Positions 33,057 through 46,594 of a DNA stretch of 64,000 bases are shown here, one piece after another. The notes beneath the pieces are model-generated. The model ran no database searches, was not told the origin of the DNA, and was given only the letters and a program-made list of their open reading frames with translations. This DNA comes from Prototheca cutis. Taxonomy: Eukaryota > Chlorophyta > Trebouxiophyceae > Chlorellales > Chlorellaceae. The translations under genes and the position numbers were made by a program. Position 1 is the first letter of the stretch, and the number at the start of each line of letters is the position of its first letter. The DNA is taken from NCBI GenBank assembly GCA_002897115.2, contig BCIH01000005.1, forward strand, positions 1,318,890 through 1,382,889, written 5' to 3'.

Positions 33057-36000
33057 ATGGCTCGCACCAAGGAGGTTCGAAAGGCTCCCAAGAGTCTGAA
33101 ATCTATTCCGACAAAGAAGTGGGTCGAATGTCGGGAAGATGACCTTTCATGATTGCGGTGGGGGGGNGGGGGGGCCCCTCCTAGTGGTGGGTGTTCATGC
33201 AATGCCTGCATGGATTCCCCCGGCGTCACGCAACTAACAAGCAATTCTCCGCAGGGCTCTGCCTCCCCCCAAGCTTGTGTCTCCCGAGGAATCTGAGGAG
33301 GAGGAGGAAGAGGAGCTGGGCGGCGGCAGTGACGCCGGAGGTATGGCAGGGTAGGAGACCCTGCAGGTTGCGCTGAAACACTCCCGATTGGGCTGGCTCG
33401 ATGCATTACTACCAGAGTTGCACCATGATCATATCACTACACTCCCCCCAAACCCCCAACACACACACACACACACATACACACAGAAGACAAGATGGCA
33501 CTGTTCAGCGACGAGGAGGAAAGCGACTCGGACGTCATGGACGATGACTTTGGCAGCGAAGGCGAAGCAGCGACGTCCGATGCCGAGGAGGATGCGGAGG
33601 GTAATAATGAGCTTCCTTCTGACGACGACGAAGAGGATGAGGAGGAAGGAGATGAGGAGTACTCTGATTCCGAGGGTTCGGAACTGGAGGTCGAGCGGGA
33701 GTCTGCTCGGCTGGAGCGGGCGGCTGCTCGGCAGCGTGCGGCGGCCGAGGCTGAGCTGGCGGCGCTGGCGCAGGGTCAAGGCGTGGAGCCCGCGGAGCCC
33801 CTGGCCTTGCCCACGGCCGCGCAGCAAGAGCAGGAAGCCCAGGCCCCGGACCTCCCGGCCGTGCGCCAACGCATCAAGGACATCGTGCGGGTGCTGGAGG
33901 CCTTCACTGCGCGCCGCGCACCGGGGCACTCCCGCACCGAGTACGTCGAGCAGCTCAAGCGCGACCTGGCGCTGTACTATGGCTACAACGACTTTATGTT
34001 GGACGCGCTCATGCACCTCTTCCCGGCCGGCGAAGCCGTCGAGCTCATCGAGGCCTGCGAGGTTTGTCGGAGGGGTTGCTTGCTTGGTTTGGAGTTGGAC
34101 TGGCACCCCCCCTCCCCCTCTCTAAAAGAAGTCTGCGTCCCCAAACGGAAAACAAAATCCCCCTCACCCACCCCACACGCATTAAAAAACTCGCAGCGAC
34201 CGCGACCGGTGACGCTGCGGGTCAACACGCTTCGGACGCGGCGGCGCGAGCTGGCAGCCGCGTTGATCAACCGTGGCGTGAACCTGGACCCCCTCGGACC
34301 TTGGTCTAAGGTGGGCCTGGTGGTCTATGAGTCCCAGGTCCCTGTGGGCGCCACGCCCGAATACATGGCAGGGCACTACATGCTCCAGGGTGCCTCTTCT
34401 TTCCTCCCAGTCATGGCTCTGGCGCCGCAGGAGGGTGAGCGCATCGTCGACATGGCCGCCTCCCCAGGTGTGTTTGTTTTACGTGTCTGTTGGGCTGGCG
34501 GTTGGTGGTGGCGGTTGGGGCAGGACATCCAGGAGGATTGATTTCTTTTTGAAAATAATGCTGTGGGGTGTGCAGAAACACTGCCACCTATGCTGTGCAT
34601 GGATGCATGTGAACCGGCTGGGAGTTCTTTCGCTGCGGGGGATGTGTTGCCATGAACGGCAGCACAGCTGAAACTGCAGCTGTTCATCTCCCAGAGAATA
34701 GTCTTGGACATGGCATGGCATGCGACATTCAGCGGCATGAGGTCTTGATTTTTGTGGCCCCATGCCCGTCGCATCTGCGTCACATTTCTTTCCCGTACAC
34801 TATTTTCTGTCTGAGGCATGTGATTCCTTTGAATGGTGCTTGTCAGTGCTTGTGTTCCAGGGGCTCGGCGGCTGGCTGGCTGGATGTCCTTCCAGCACTC
34901 GAGAGATGGACCTGCACTGCAACGGGCCCCCACACACACGTACACCATCTCACTCTGCACTGCACAGGCGGCAAGACGACCTACATCAGCGCACTCCTGC
35001 GCAACACTGGCCTCGTCTTTGCCAACGAGATCAACAAGGACCGGCTCAAGCCGCTGACGGCCAACCTCCAGCGGATGGGCGTCCTGAACTCTGGTGAGTC
35101 TGGTTGGTGGGGCCCGGGTGAGAAGCATGCAGGGAACAAGCTCGGCGGATGCGGACATATTTATCCGCACCGTGCCCGCCGGTATTATCACAAAGAAAGT
35201 TCAAAGCCACCACCATTGCCTTCTGCTGCAGTGGTGTGCAACTACGACGGGCGGGAGTTGCCGCGGGTGCTGGGCGAACGCAGCATGGACCGTGTGCTGC
35301 TGGACGCACCCTGCTCCGGCACAGGCGTCATCAGCAAGGACCCCTCTGTGAAATCTTCAAAGGGTCAAGCCGAGATCTGGAACTGCGCGCACCTGCAGAA
35401 GCAGCTGCTCCTTGCGGCCATCGATCTGGTGGACGCCTCCAGCACCACCGGCGGCTACGTCGTCTACTCCACCTGCTCCATGATGGTGGAGGAGAACGAA
35501 AACGTCATCAACTACGCCCTCCGCAAGCGCGATGTCAAGGTATGCTATATGTAGGAGAGGGGAGGGTGCAGCCATAGTTATTTTTGTTTGCCGGTTTTCT
35601 GGGGGGACAGGGTTTGTTTCAGGCCATCACCGTTGACCAAAACGGCCTTGTACATCCACAGACCAAATCCCCAAAAGGTCTTTCTCCCAACCCAACACAA
35701 CAGGTGGTGTCGACGGGTCTGGAGTTTGGCAGGCCAGGGTTTGCCAAGTTCCGGGAGTTCCGGTTCCACCCGTCTGTGGCCGGGTCAAGGCGGTTCTATC
35801 CACATGCCCACAACCTGGATGGTGCGCAGGGAGAGGGAGGGATGGCTTTGTTAAGGTTTTTTCTTTGGGTGGAGGTGGTTGTGGGATGGTGTGGCGCCTG
35901 GGGGATGACCGGGGATCATGAGGATGGCAGGTGGCACTTGCCCGCTGACCAGCCACCACGGTCAGCCCTATGAAACTTCACCTCTGAGCCTCACTACCCT

Positions 36001-36526
36001 TCCGCACACTCCACATGCACCGCCAGGTTTCTTCGTGTGCAAGCTGAAGAAGCTGTCCAATGCACGGAAGAAGACCGGGGAAGAATCTGACGGCGAGGCC
36101 GGCGAATCTGATGCCGAGGAGGCGGCGGGCCCCACCACAGAGGTGCCGGCGCCCAGCGCAGGCCCTCGGAAACTCAAGAAGCGGCTGCAGCCAGAGGTGG
36201 ACAGCGACTCTGAGGACGCGGGGTCAGCGGCACCCGGACCACGGGGCGCCGGCGGGGCAGCGGTCCCCGTTGAGACCAAGCCCAAGAAGGAGCGGGGGAT
36301 CGTCAAGCGTGCCCGGGCAGAGCTCGAAGCCGAGCGGGCAGCACAGCGTGCCGCAGCAGACAAGGCCAAGCCCAGGCAAAAGGCTTCCAACGGCGCCGCG
36401 GCGCTGGCACGCAGGGCTGCCGCGACTCCGGCCGGTGCTAGGAAGCCAGTTGCGGCTCCGGCCGGTGCCAAGAAGGGCGCTGGTGCCAAGAAGGGCGCTG
36501 GTGCCAAGAAGAAGGCCCGGGCGTGA
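33057..36526 (+). CDS. NOP2: NOP2 (25S rRNA cytosine-C5 methyltransferase)
   Basis: Secure exons are 33255-33340, 33487-34061, 34197-34467, 34968-35093, 35232-35539, 35704-35821 and 36027-36526. A probable first exon starts at Met 33057 ([13 protein letters not shown]) but its donor is unresolved. NOP2 methylates large-subunit rRNA in the nucleolus and is needed for 60S assembly. The N-terminal part is strongly acidic (Glu/Asp runs). The core shows [54 protein letters not shown] and a SAM-binding loop [16 protein letters not shown]. It also has [20 protein letters not shown], motif [17 protein letters not shown] and motif [15 protein letters not shown], supplying the two conserved catalytic cysteines. 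The C-terminal tail is lysine/alanine-rich, with AGAKKG-type repeats typical of nucleolar proteins. The opening MARTK resembles histone H3 only by chance. Confidence 0.95.
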
Positions 36527-36838
36527 ACGGAGGCCCTGCCTCGCTGACGCCTTGTAGCTCTACGACCCCGTGTATCTTTTGAAAGACTGATCACAATATA
36601 GCAGTGCATGGCAATACTACCGGGTCACAGTTGGTGTTAGCGAAACAAATGAACCAAACAATGCCAGTCGTCACCCTGTGGCGGGTGGCTGCCGACACAG
36701 TACTGCCCTTCATGCCCACCAGGGCAAATGTGTATGCATTGGCTGGCGGGATCTCAACGGCACGGGAACTTCAAACTGACGTGCAACACAGTTCGGGTTA
36801 GCATTGAAGGCATCGCATTTGTTAGGGTACTTGCAGTC
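36527..36838. other. NOP2 3' region and start of the YGGT gene
   Basis: A frame open from 36604 to 36801 could be joined in phase to the next exon by an intron of about 40 bases. That is shorter than other introns here, so I did not include it. Otherwise nothing is seen. Confidence 0.35.
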
Positions 36839-37869
36839 ATGTCTCACTCGACCGGGGCCATGCACGGGTGGGTGCCCGACGCCGGCCGTGTGATGGCAGA
36901 GGAGATGGAGGACCGGGCGCAGCGGATTGTCTACACGCCAAGGTCAGCCTCTGCTTGGAATGTTGCAGGGCAAGCCGACCGATTCTGTACGATCGTGATA
37001 CATGAATACCCCACGCTGCATTATTGGCAGGGATGACGGAGGCTTCGAGCTCAGCATGGAGGCCCCTCGGCAGGGGCTGCCCAGGGCCCCGCTCTTGCGG
37101 GCACAGCCCTTTGCGGCCATGATCACTGGAGGGGGTGAGGCTGGCCGCGCCTTTTCAGCCGGNATCAGCCAGTTCATGTAGGTGCTGGCATTGTCCTGCG
37201 GTGATCCCTCCGCTGGATGCATCAATCCATGACAAAGTGCTAGGGTTTTTAGTGCTGGGTGGGGGAGTGAGGTGCGCCGGCTGCCATTGTCGATGCCACT
37301 CTTCTGGCGCCGCCGTGCTTGTTCCATAAACCGCTCAAGCCAACACATCATCGTGCATCCCTCCCATCGTATGCATAGGAGGGTTTATAATGCGGCGCTC
37401 ATTGGGTATGTGCTGCTGTCGTGGTTCCCTGCAACACCCCGATGGGTCACCAAGCCGCTGGTCACAGTGTGCAACCCGTACCTCGGCCTCTTCCGTGGCC
37501 TGATCCCACCCATCAGGGGCATCCCGGACGTCAGTCCCATCCTGGCCTTTCTGGCGCTCGATGTACGCTGAGTGTGTTTACTGGCCTGTGTCTTGTTTGT
37601 GGGGCGGATTGGTCTGTTGCTGGGGGATATCTTCTATCTACGCAAGGTAGACCTGGAGCGTTGGCCCTGTCCCTCTCGAGAGGGTTGAGGCAGGACCAGT
37701 ATGATGCTTGGCACCGATGCATGGAGCGTTCCAACCGCTTACTCTCAGCTGCTACGTTTCTTTCCCGACACAGGTGCTGACCAACACTGCAGCGGCTCTC
37801 CCTGCAGAGCTGAAGCAGGCGCCCGCGTCTGCAAAGCATCACTGGAGACAAGGGCCAGCTTCCCGGTGA
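36839..37869 (+). CDS. YGGT-family (YlmG/CCB3-like) membrane protein, probably plastid
   Basis: Exons 36839-36942, 37031-37177, 37379-37562 and 37774-37869 encode at least 176 residues. The YGGT domain shows VYNAALIGYVLLSWFPATP, then LVTVCNPYLGLFRGLIPP, then GIPDVSPILAFLALDVL. These are the two membrane segments and the conserved NPYL-LFRG and SPILAF motifs. Homologues in plants and algae sit in thylakoids and act in nucleoid distribution (YLMG) or cytochrome b6 haem attachment (CCB3/CCB4 group). Which one applies here cannot be told from sequence. The N-terminal part lacks a clear start; a transit-peptide exon may be missing upstream, so the length is a minimum. The exon joins keep phase and rebuild QFM-RVYN and ALD-VLTN. 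Confidence 0.85.
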
Positions 37870-38391
37870 TTCCTCGACCTCGCCGCTGTGGTTGGGGTCG
37901 AGCAGGGTGCTGGCACGGCCGCCGGCACGGGCACTGGGGCACAGTAGGATAAACCGTCCCCTCTTTCTGCAGTGGACAATGGCACTGACTAAACAAAAAA
38001 AATCTGTGTTGGCTTGTCGTTTCCTTGCATCATCATGATCAGCGACCTGTTGGTCAAGGCAAAACGATAGACGAGGACATGAACAGAGCACCGGTGGGTG
38101 AATGGGTGGGTGGGGTGGGCACCCTCGACCCGAGCAGGCTTGCCCCCAAAATAGTCGGTGCGGAGCTCTCTTTAGTTGTGCAGCACGGTTACGGGGTAAC
38201 TCTTTGTGAAGGGACAGGCAAAGAAATGCACTGATTCAAAAAGACTGGGAGTGGTACGTCAGTGAGAGATGGCTTGGAAAAGCAATACACCTTGAAATGA
38301 TGCCAGCTTCAGCGCATGTAACGGGTGCAATGTGGCACGCGATTGATTGATTCCTTTGATACAGCCCGCCCGTCGGCTGGCTTGCAGCGAC
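37870..38391. other. Convergent intergenic region between YGGT and ABCA genes
   Basis: About 520 bases between facing stop codons. No coding segment, RNA gene or repeat was recognised. Confidence 0.45.
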
Positions 38392-39830
38392 TCAGGCCCT
38401 CTGACGCAGGCCCTGCACGCCATCGACTGTGGGTCGGGACGCAGCCTCCGAAGTCGACTCCGATGACCCTGTCTTTTCCACCAAGTCGCAGCGCAGCACC
38501 TACAGAGTTGGATTGGCATCGGCGGTTGGCGGGGGGGGGGGGGGGGGGGGGGGGATGATGATGAGTGATGAGGCCAGGGAATGCAAAGCACCTCCCACCC
38601 TCTTGCTCAACCCCAACAGTCAACAAACTCCGAGAAGGCCAGCGGTCACACAAATGAAACAAAGACCTGCCATTGCCAACCATTCTACATACCTGCAGGC
38701 GGCCTTGTTCGTCCTGGGCCCACACNACACCAAACACGCGGCCTTGGCCATCTTCCACGCTGTCGTCTCCAAGCGGAATGTTTAGCACGGTCCCATCTTC
38801 CAGTGTGAACTTGGTGGTGGCCCGACCCTCTGCCTCTGCAACCTCCAGCTCCGCCTGTGCGTTTGGGGGATGGGTTGCATTTGAGTGTGGGGGTGGAGAG
38901 AGACACACACGAACAGGTGGGTACGCGCACATGCAGTACACACGCTGTTCCCAAGGCAGCTTGCTCACTCGCTCGGCATTGTTCTCAGGAGGAAGCCCAG
39001 TGACGGCGCACCCGTCCAGGATCAGCAGCATGCACTGCCCGGTCCACCAGCAATCATAACCGCTCCTACCCTAAGCAACTAAAAATAAAACACATTCAAA
39101 AACNACCGACCTTGCGGGCGATGGTGAGGAAGACTTCCTCCAGGGAGGTCAGGGACACCTGTACATCGCTGACCCCCAGTTCGACTGCCTTGTCCCGCAG
39201 CACTGTCAGGACCTGGGGCAGCTGGGACTCGTGAGCCTTGGGCACCTGGAACTGGACGTAGGCCTTGTTCTCCTCGNTGGGCCGAATGCCCAGCGTGCTT
39301 ATGAAATAAGCCTTGACCGCTGCAAAGCGATCTCCTGCCGGCGGGATGCCTGGCCCAGCCGGCTCGCCGCTGACAGCAGCGGCGGCCGTTGGGCCCCGGC
39401 CACCAGGCGCGGAGACGGTCAGCTGGTAGCCCGACCCAAACCGTTGCTTCAGGCGTAACGACGTGCCAAAGGCACGCACGCGGCCTCGGGCCATGATGGC
39501 CACGGTATCTCCCAGCACATCCGCCTCCTCCATAGAGTGCGTGGTCAGCACGATGGCACGGCCAGGTTTGGCCGCCTCTGCGTCGTCATGTTTGAGGGGT
39601 GTCTTACATGCATGGAGGGAGGGTGCCATCACCGTGACAGGGCAGCACCCTTCCATCCCAACGCCCAATCCACCACCACCCCGAAATGCAACTCACCGAT
39701 GACGTCCCAAACGTGGCGCCTGGAGATGGGGTCCATGCCGGTTGTCGGCTCGTCAAGGTACACGATGAGCGGGTCGCCCAACAGGGCAATGGCCACACTG
39801 AGCCGCCGCCGCATGCCGCCTGAGTTGTTA

Positions 39831-39864
<34 letters not shown>

Positions 39865-42800
39865 GGGGGGGGGGGGGGGTTATTAGGGGCGCAGGTCGGC
39901 ATTCATATGGGCTGGGGCAGTCACAGCAAGACCAGGAATCCACTTGCCCTGGTGGTGGCAACCATATTAACCCCCCCACCCTGGGGCCCACTCCAACATC
40001 CACCGAGAATCTCCGCCAAACAAAACACACACATGCACATATGCACGCACCGGAATACGCGCCCGACCGCACGCGCGAAGCTGAGGTGAGTTTGACTGCC
40101 TCCAGCAGGCTGTTGCCCTGCCGTCTCACTTCCTGGCGCGTCAGTCCCTATGCACATGGACACCGGTTGGGAAGGTGAAGGACTGCACTCAAATGTCGAC
40201 ACCACCAGGATCCACGTGATCACATCCCCCAGACCCTGTACCGACCTCACCCACACCGCCCACCTTGACCCGCCCGTAAATGAACAGGTGCTCTGCGCCG
40301 GTGAGTTCGGCCCATAGGACGTCAAACTGCGGGCAAACGCCCATGACGGAGCGGATGCGATCCAGACCGCCGGCGGAGGCCAGCCGCTCCCCGCAGATCA
40401 GCGCTTCACCAGCCGTGGGCGGGAACACACCTGGCGGTTGTAGGAAGGTTGACGTTGTATGGGTGGAGTAGGGAAGGGTGTTGTCCCAGGATATCACGTG
40501 CTGTGATGTACTGCAGGGCTTCTGCCCTTTTACTATTATGGTCCTGGGTTCATGCGTTCAGAATTGCAAAGGACGAGCATGTTCCCGACATGATCTGGCT
40601 CGGCATTGGGTAAGTAACCCCATTCGACAGCCCCACAACAAGTCTCAAAGCCAGAGCCTTCATGCAACAGCCACACCACACCTGTCAGGCAGTTGATGGT
40701 GGTGGTCTTGCCTGCGCCGTTGGGTCCCAACAGGCAAAACACCTTGTCCTGATCGATGGAAAACCAAGAGTCCTTGATCGCCCAAAAGTCACGAATCCGC
40801 TGCTGATGAGCCTCATCGTGGCCCTGCCTTGCTTTCCTGATGCAGGGCATCAACCATAAAAAGCCGCTGTGGTGGGTGGGTGGGTGTTGGTGGGTGGGTG
40901 TTGGTGGGTGAGGGTGGTGGTTGAGGGTGGGTGGTGTGTGTGGCTAGTCGCGAGCGCCCCAACATTCCACCCTGGCAGACCCAGACCCCCCCNNCCCCCC
41001 CCCCCCCCCCAAAAAAAAGAAAGAGAAGAAAATGCCACCAACAGCCGCACCTGCGTAGTTTGTTCCCGATCCGCATCCAAAAGGTGGGACGGAAAACCTT
41101 CTTCAGGCCAAACACCTCAACAGCAGACAGGGGGTAGGCCTCCGCGGCCAAACCATTGGCCACACCTGCACTTGGTGATGATATGGTTGCAGTGCATGGG
41201 GTTCAGCTGTGACAAGGCAGGAGCTAGGTTCGAGTTCTTGTCAGTCCAGCCTCAGCATGTGCGCCTGCTGGTTCAGGATGTCGACAGAAAGTCAATGCTC
41301 AACCCTAACTCAACTGCACACAAGGGAACACCAACACCGCACCTCTGCGGTGCTCCAGCAGGTCTTTCATGCGCTGCTCCTCCTGCGCAACGTCCGGGTC
41401 CTGCGTGGGCGCTGCGGCGCCGTTCAGGACGCTGGGTTCTGTCGGCTGCACCGGCGCCGTGCGCCAGCGCCCAAATGGCCTGTAGAGGGGGGTGTTTGAA
41501 GGGGGAGTTGCAAGTCTGCTCGTGTTTATCGGCCTTTTCCTGGCAGCAGTATCAGCGACGGTAAACGCACTGCCCCCTTGAAGGAAACCCCCTCCAGAGC
41601 ATCTGATGGCTCACCAGCGCGTGGCCCTCTGACCGTCGAAATTTGCAGGGATACCCTTGGATCGACTGTGCATCCAGTAGGAGGGCTGGAGGAAGTACCA
41701 TGGTTGCTTCCTGACGCCGTGGTTGTTGGCCAGGATGTTGTCCAGGTACAGGGCGATGACGAAGTAGACGATGGCTTCCAGGGTCAAAAAGATGAGCACG
41801 CGCTGGACGGACAGCACGCAGTCAAAGTCCTGGTAGACCCCCGGGACGTAGGCCGCGGCCTGCTCGGTAGGGTTTTGGATGTCCTGGCAGTAGTCGTTGC
41901 GGTTGGACCAGGAGATGCCCTGCGTCCCCGCAGCTGTGGACGCGGCACCCAGGTCGTTGGAGGCCTTGGCCAGCAGGCACCAGGGCAGGAGGGCAAAGAT
42001 GACGGTCAGCGCCGGGACGGAGTGCACCTCTGAGGGGGTGTACGGGAACCCAAACGCGATGATCACCTGGCAGATCCAGCCGATGATGAAGATGACAAAG
42101 CCGACGTACACCGCGTTGGAGGAGCGGGCGATGAAGGTGGAAAAGATGAATGCCACGCTGGTCATGGCCCACTGGAACAGGAAGAAGAGCAGGAACAGGA
42201 TGCCGAAAGAATTCTTCAAGAAAAAGGCAAACTGGAAAGCAGCGCCAAAGGCGATGATCAGCAGCGAGAACAGGACGCCCGCCACCATCTCCGTGAAACC
42301 CCATGAAAGCCAGAACGACGAGTCCATCATTCCGACATTCGTCAGTGCTTGGCGCAGACCCGACTCTTTCTCCACCACAATGTTTGCCAGCTGCATGCAG
42401 ATGGGGAGTTTGTTTACTTATTCATTTACTTTGTAAGAGGGAGGGCATCTCTTGCTTGTGCGGCTCGGCTGGGAATGCCCCCCTCAAAGCAGTTGGCCCC
42501 CTCCCTCCAAACCGAACAAAAAAAACAAACAAAACCAAACAAGAAAAACGTACCACCAGCACAAAGCTGAACAGGTTGGCTGCAAACACAAATGGGCCGA
42601 TGGCCTGGCCGACGATGTTGATAGAATTTGTGGTTGGGTGCGCGTACTGTGAGACGGACATGTTGTAACTGAACGCCGCCGGGTCGCGCCCGGCCTGCGT
42701 CCACAGCAGCCGCGCGATCTCTCGGTCTGCCGCCACTTGCAGCGGCACTTGCGAGAAGAAGGTGGGATCCTGGTAGTTGCCAGCAAACAGCCGGATCTGT

Positions 42801-44138
42801 GGGGTGGTGCATTGTGATGGCGGGGAGTCACGCCGTTTAGAACATGCGGCCCAGGGAAATCTTTGCCTGGAACAGCAGATCTCGCAGCATAAAGGCCACG
42901 TGCACCCATGCCAGTCCACGCCGGTGCCGCCACCACCACACTCGCACCGTGGAGTTGACTTGCAGGAGGTAGTTGATGCCTGTGGTGCCGTTGAGGCTAA
43001 AGTGGTAGGCCCCCAGCGTCTGCTCCGAGTGGTTGGACAACCAAGCGTTGGTCGCATCCAGGGTGGGGAACCCCATCACTGCGTCGGCTGGGATGGGCCG
43101 GCCGGGGTTGTTCTCGCAGATGGCTTGTACCAGTGCCTGTGAAAAAATTTTGTGTGTTTGAGTGGTGGGAGGCGGGGGCGGGGGGAGGACGGGGACATGG
43201 ACGAGCAACAGATGCACTCCAGCGCATGCCCTGCCCCACATCCCAAGCCCGGCATCAATCCCAACAACAATGCTGACATTGATAGTGGAGTCGTTGTTTG
43301 GCGTGTATAGAAAGTCCCAGCAGGGCGTCGATGCATACATGTTCTCCGTGCACGCTGGGATGGGTCCGATCAGGGTGACATCCGGGTCCGGATTGTCCAC
43401 AAAGAAGCTCAGGTACGGGTTGTCGCTCCGCACCGCAATGTTCATGATCCACAGCAGGAACATGAAGAACTGCGAATTGGGTATCGTGATGTGGGTGCGG
43501 GAAAAGGAAGAGGTGAGGAATGTGAGAGAAAGAGCTGGAGTCGTTCAAACCCGGGGACGGAGCCGGGGAGGTGGGTCAGCTGCCACATACAAACTCCAAA
43601 CCAGAAACCCCCCTTTCCGTGTTACTCATGCAAACAAGCCTCGCGCCAAATCACTCCATACTGTGTTCGTCCCTCCCAATGAAGTGCACTGCATCCCAGT
43701 GCCCCAGTCGATTGCAGTCCAGGATTCCACACCCACAGTCCCACAGAGCCCAGGCACTGCGCGCCTCCCTCACCAAGGGTGACAGCAAGCGCAGCAGCGT
43801 CGCCCTGAAACTCCTCCATGCCACGATGAAGTTTTTGTATGACAGAGCACTGCATCGAAGGGGAGAGTTGTGCAGGATGGGTCTTGGTCACGCGATTCGT
43901 TTGTACGAGCCCGGCACTTAAGCAAGGCCCTTGCGCAGGAACCCTACTGGGAGAAACGCGTTACCAGCTCCGACTCCACGCCGCACCTGAACTGATCGAC
44001 AAACCGCCCGATCCATCTTCTGTCAACAATGTAATGCGTCTCAACTCTGGAGGAGGGCGCCTTGGACTCCTTGCCGAGCACGTCTGTGTCTAGCCGGGAT
44101 CCCTGGCCGTCCAATGTTGCCATCGAGGCCTTGTCCAT
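38392..44138 (-). CDS. ABCA-subfamily (half-size, ATH-type) ABC transporter 1
   Basis: Fifteen exons encode 1055 residues. In transcript order: 43987-44138, 43774-43849, 43269-43469, 42948-43136, 42554-42796, 41615-42390, 41343-41479, 41051-41165, 40682-40836, 40264-40430, 40051-40147, 39697-39819, 39111-39577, 38693-38854, 38392-38499. One membrane domain is followed by one nucleotide-binding domain, the plant half-size ABCA layout; family members move lipids across membranes. The first helix is preceded by [19 protein letters not shown]; a large Asn/Cys-rich lumenal loop follows, then helices around [23 protein letters not shown]-binding motifs: Walker [14 protein letters not shown]-loop [11 protein letters not shown], signature [12 protein letters not shown] (split by an intron), Walker [15 protein letters not shown] and H-loop [12 protein letters not shown]. 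The tail [21 protein letters not shown] also fits plant ABCA. Exon 3's 3' end could be one codon longer. It is head-to-head with transporter 2. Confidence 0.93.
39833..39861 (+). repeat. (GT)n tract beside a splice acceptor of transporter 1
   Basis: About 14 GT units followed by a run of G. On the transcribed minus strand this reads as C-run plus (CA)n just upstream of the acceptor of the exon carrying the ABC signature. Confidence 0.9.
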
Positions 44139-44702
44139 GATGAGCTGTGGTCGCCCTTCTGAGCAACCTTCCCCTCATACAACAGCATTCCAAGCAAGCA
44201 TAAATCCAGAGCGCGCAAGTGTGATGGATGGGGATCGCGGTTGGCACTAAATCGCAGCTGGCGATCGTTGGGAGCGGGGCTGGTGGAACTATGACGCAAT
44301 GGCGACGTCGCTGTGGTCCTGGGAAGAAAATTGCGTCATTCTGGTCGTCCTTGCCAAGTTTCTGGCCCCACGCGCTGCCATTTAACTGCCCATCCTAGTT
44401 ATAGTTCTTGAGCCGAGCCCCGCGATGAGTTTGTGGCCATGCCTCCGACTTTGAGGACAGCTCTCTGAGACACAGGCTGCCCGGAGCTGCCGCGTGCCCT
44501 AGAGCTGATCGATCGCTCCCGTCTCTGACGCGGTAATCTATCTTGACGCACTCGTAGATTTTGAATGCACTGAAGCGAGGTTTGATCGCGAGTGTCGAGG
44601 GCCCTGGCGCGTGGACTGGGGGCCAGCCTGCGTGCCCTGTGCGCTTGAGCCCACCGACGTCAACAAAACCCTAAGAGCATCAACCCGCACCTCCAGGGCA
44701 CC
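44139..44702. promoter_or_regulatory. Shared divergent promoter region of the two ABCA genes
   Basis: About 560 bases separate the start codons of two ABCA transporters facing away from each other. The arrangement suggests a bidirectional promoter and possible co-regulation. No known box was identified with confidence. A CCCTAGAGCTGATCGATCG stretch near 44497 and the ACCCTAAGAG near 44669 are noted only as candidates. Confidence 0.4.
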
Positions 44703-46532
44703 ATGGCGACCGAAGCGCCACCTCGCAAAGTGAGTATTTTTACTGTTTGTTTTGCTTGAGATGGCCCTGACTGTGCGTGCCAGACGCGATCGCCTGTTTT
44801 TCCGGTCCAACGCGGTTTTGGGGGCTGGCACGCAAGTGCTGGGCGGATGCTTGCGTGGATGGAGTTGACCTTGCACTGTTCAGAGGGGTCCAGAGGAGCA
44901 GTTGGCCGAGGCCCCCCCGTTTCTTCCTCCAGCCTTTTATCATGCCAATCCAACGCACTCCCAAAAAGTATTGACAGATGGCCATCCCCCCCCCCCCCCC
45001 CACCCCCACCCCCACCCGAATTCCTCCGGGACGAACAATACTTCAGGTGGTGACCTTTCGGACGCAAGCCCGCGCGCTGTTCTTGAAATCGCTGGCGCAG
45101 CAGCGGCGAGAGCGGCGGGCCAACATCATCCTAGTGTTGTACCCCGTCCTCTTTTGTATACTGCTGTTCGTCCTTCAAAAAGTAATCAACCACGCGCTGG
45201 CTTCGCGCGACAACTCGTGCGGCTGCTACTGCCTGTCGTGCTGCAGCACAAACTCGACGACAGGCGTGTACGAGTGCCGGAACAACAGTGATGCTGCGCC
45301 GTGCCAGAACTGGGAGGACTGCCAGGCCTACGACGATTCCCGGTGCGGCCTGGCGTACAGCAACAGTTACCAGGCCGCCTACTGCAGCATCCCCTCGCCG
45401 CCGACCTGGCCCGCCCTGATGCAGGTGCCCGTGACCGGGCGGAGGGCCGAGCCGTGGCGCCCCGCGGCTGCTTTGTTAGTCACAGGACAGGACGCTGCAC
45501 TCGCCGCGACGCTGAGTCGTGGCCTGGTACGCAACCCTGACTTCTCGCCGGCTTCCCAGGCTGCGGCAGCGGCGACGCTCGCCGCGGGCGAAGCCGCGGA
45601 CTCGTTGTACGCCGCCGGTCTCAGCGAGCTGGGCCTGGTCATGGGCACGTGGCGGACCATCACCGATAGCATCGGTTTTATGTCCCTATACGTCGAGCCG
45701 GCTTTCTTGACAGGGACTTCTAGTACATACTACAACGCGTCATTGTACGCAATGGTGACCAACGCCAGCGACGCGACCATCGACAGTGAAATTGCAACCC
45801 TGAGTGCCAGCCTGAATGCTGCAGCGGCGTCGCTGGGGGCCCAGGGCCTGATCGAACCCACGATATCCCCCAGCACGGCCGAGCCCGTCTGGCAGGCCAA
45901 CGCCTCCACCATCAACTCGCTTCTTTACTGCGGCTACTGGCAGTCNTACTGCGAAGGCGCCCCCGAGTTTAACGAGTACGCGCAGGCCTGGGACTGGCAA
46001 GGCACCGACCCGGCCTCGGGCGTCTTTGATGTGCGCATGTGGTACAATGCCACGGGCGAGTACAACGTGTACCAGGTGGCGCCAAACCTCGTCCGCATCA
46101 ACCAGGGGCTCAACCTGGCCATCAACGCCTTTCTCACTGCGGCGCTGGGCGATGACTGGGGCGCAAGGCTGCTGGGACTGATGGAGATGCCAAAGGGAGG
46201 GAGCACACTCAGCATCAACTTTTCGGCGCTGCTGGGACCGCTGTTCTTCGTCTGGCTGGCCCAGCTCCTCCTGCCCACCATGCTCACGTCATTGGTTTAC
46301 GAAAAGGAAAAGAGGCTGCGCACGATGATGAAGATGCACGGCTTGGGTGATGGACCCTACTGGATTGTCACCTACGTCTGGTTCTTCATCCTCAACTTTG
46401 TCTACTCCATGGTCCTCATCGGCATCGGATCCGCCGTCGACCTCGCTTTTTTCCGACTCACAAGCTACAGCTACCTAGTTGTGAGTATTATTGGTTTTTT
46501 TTTGGTTGTTCTTGTTACTGCTGTTATCGTAG

Positions 46533-46594
<62 letters not shown>

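Noticed and set aside
33057..33150. Histone H3-like start MARTK at 33057
   Set aside because: Only the first five residues match. The next residues diverge and the location fits the basic N-terminus of NOP2.
36800..36838. A roughly 40-base intron joining the frame at 36604 to the YGGT gene
   Set aside because: It keeps phase but is much shorter than every other intron in the window, and the upstream segment has no similarity to support it.
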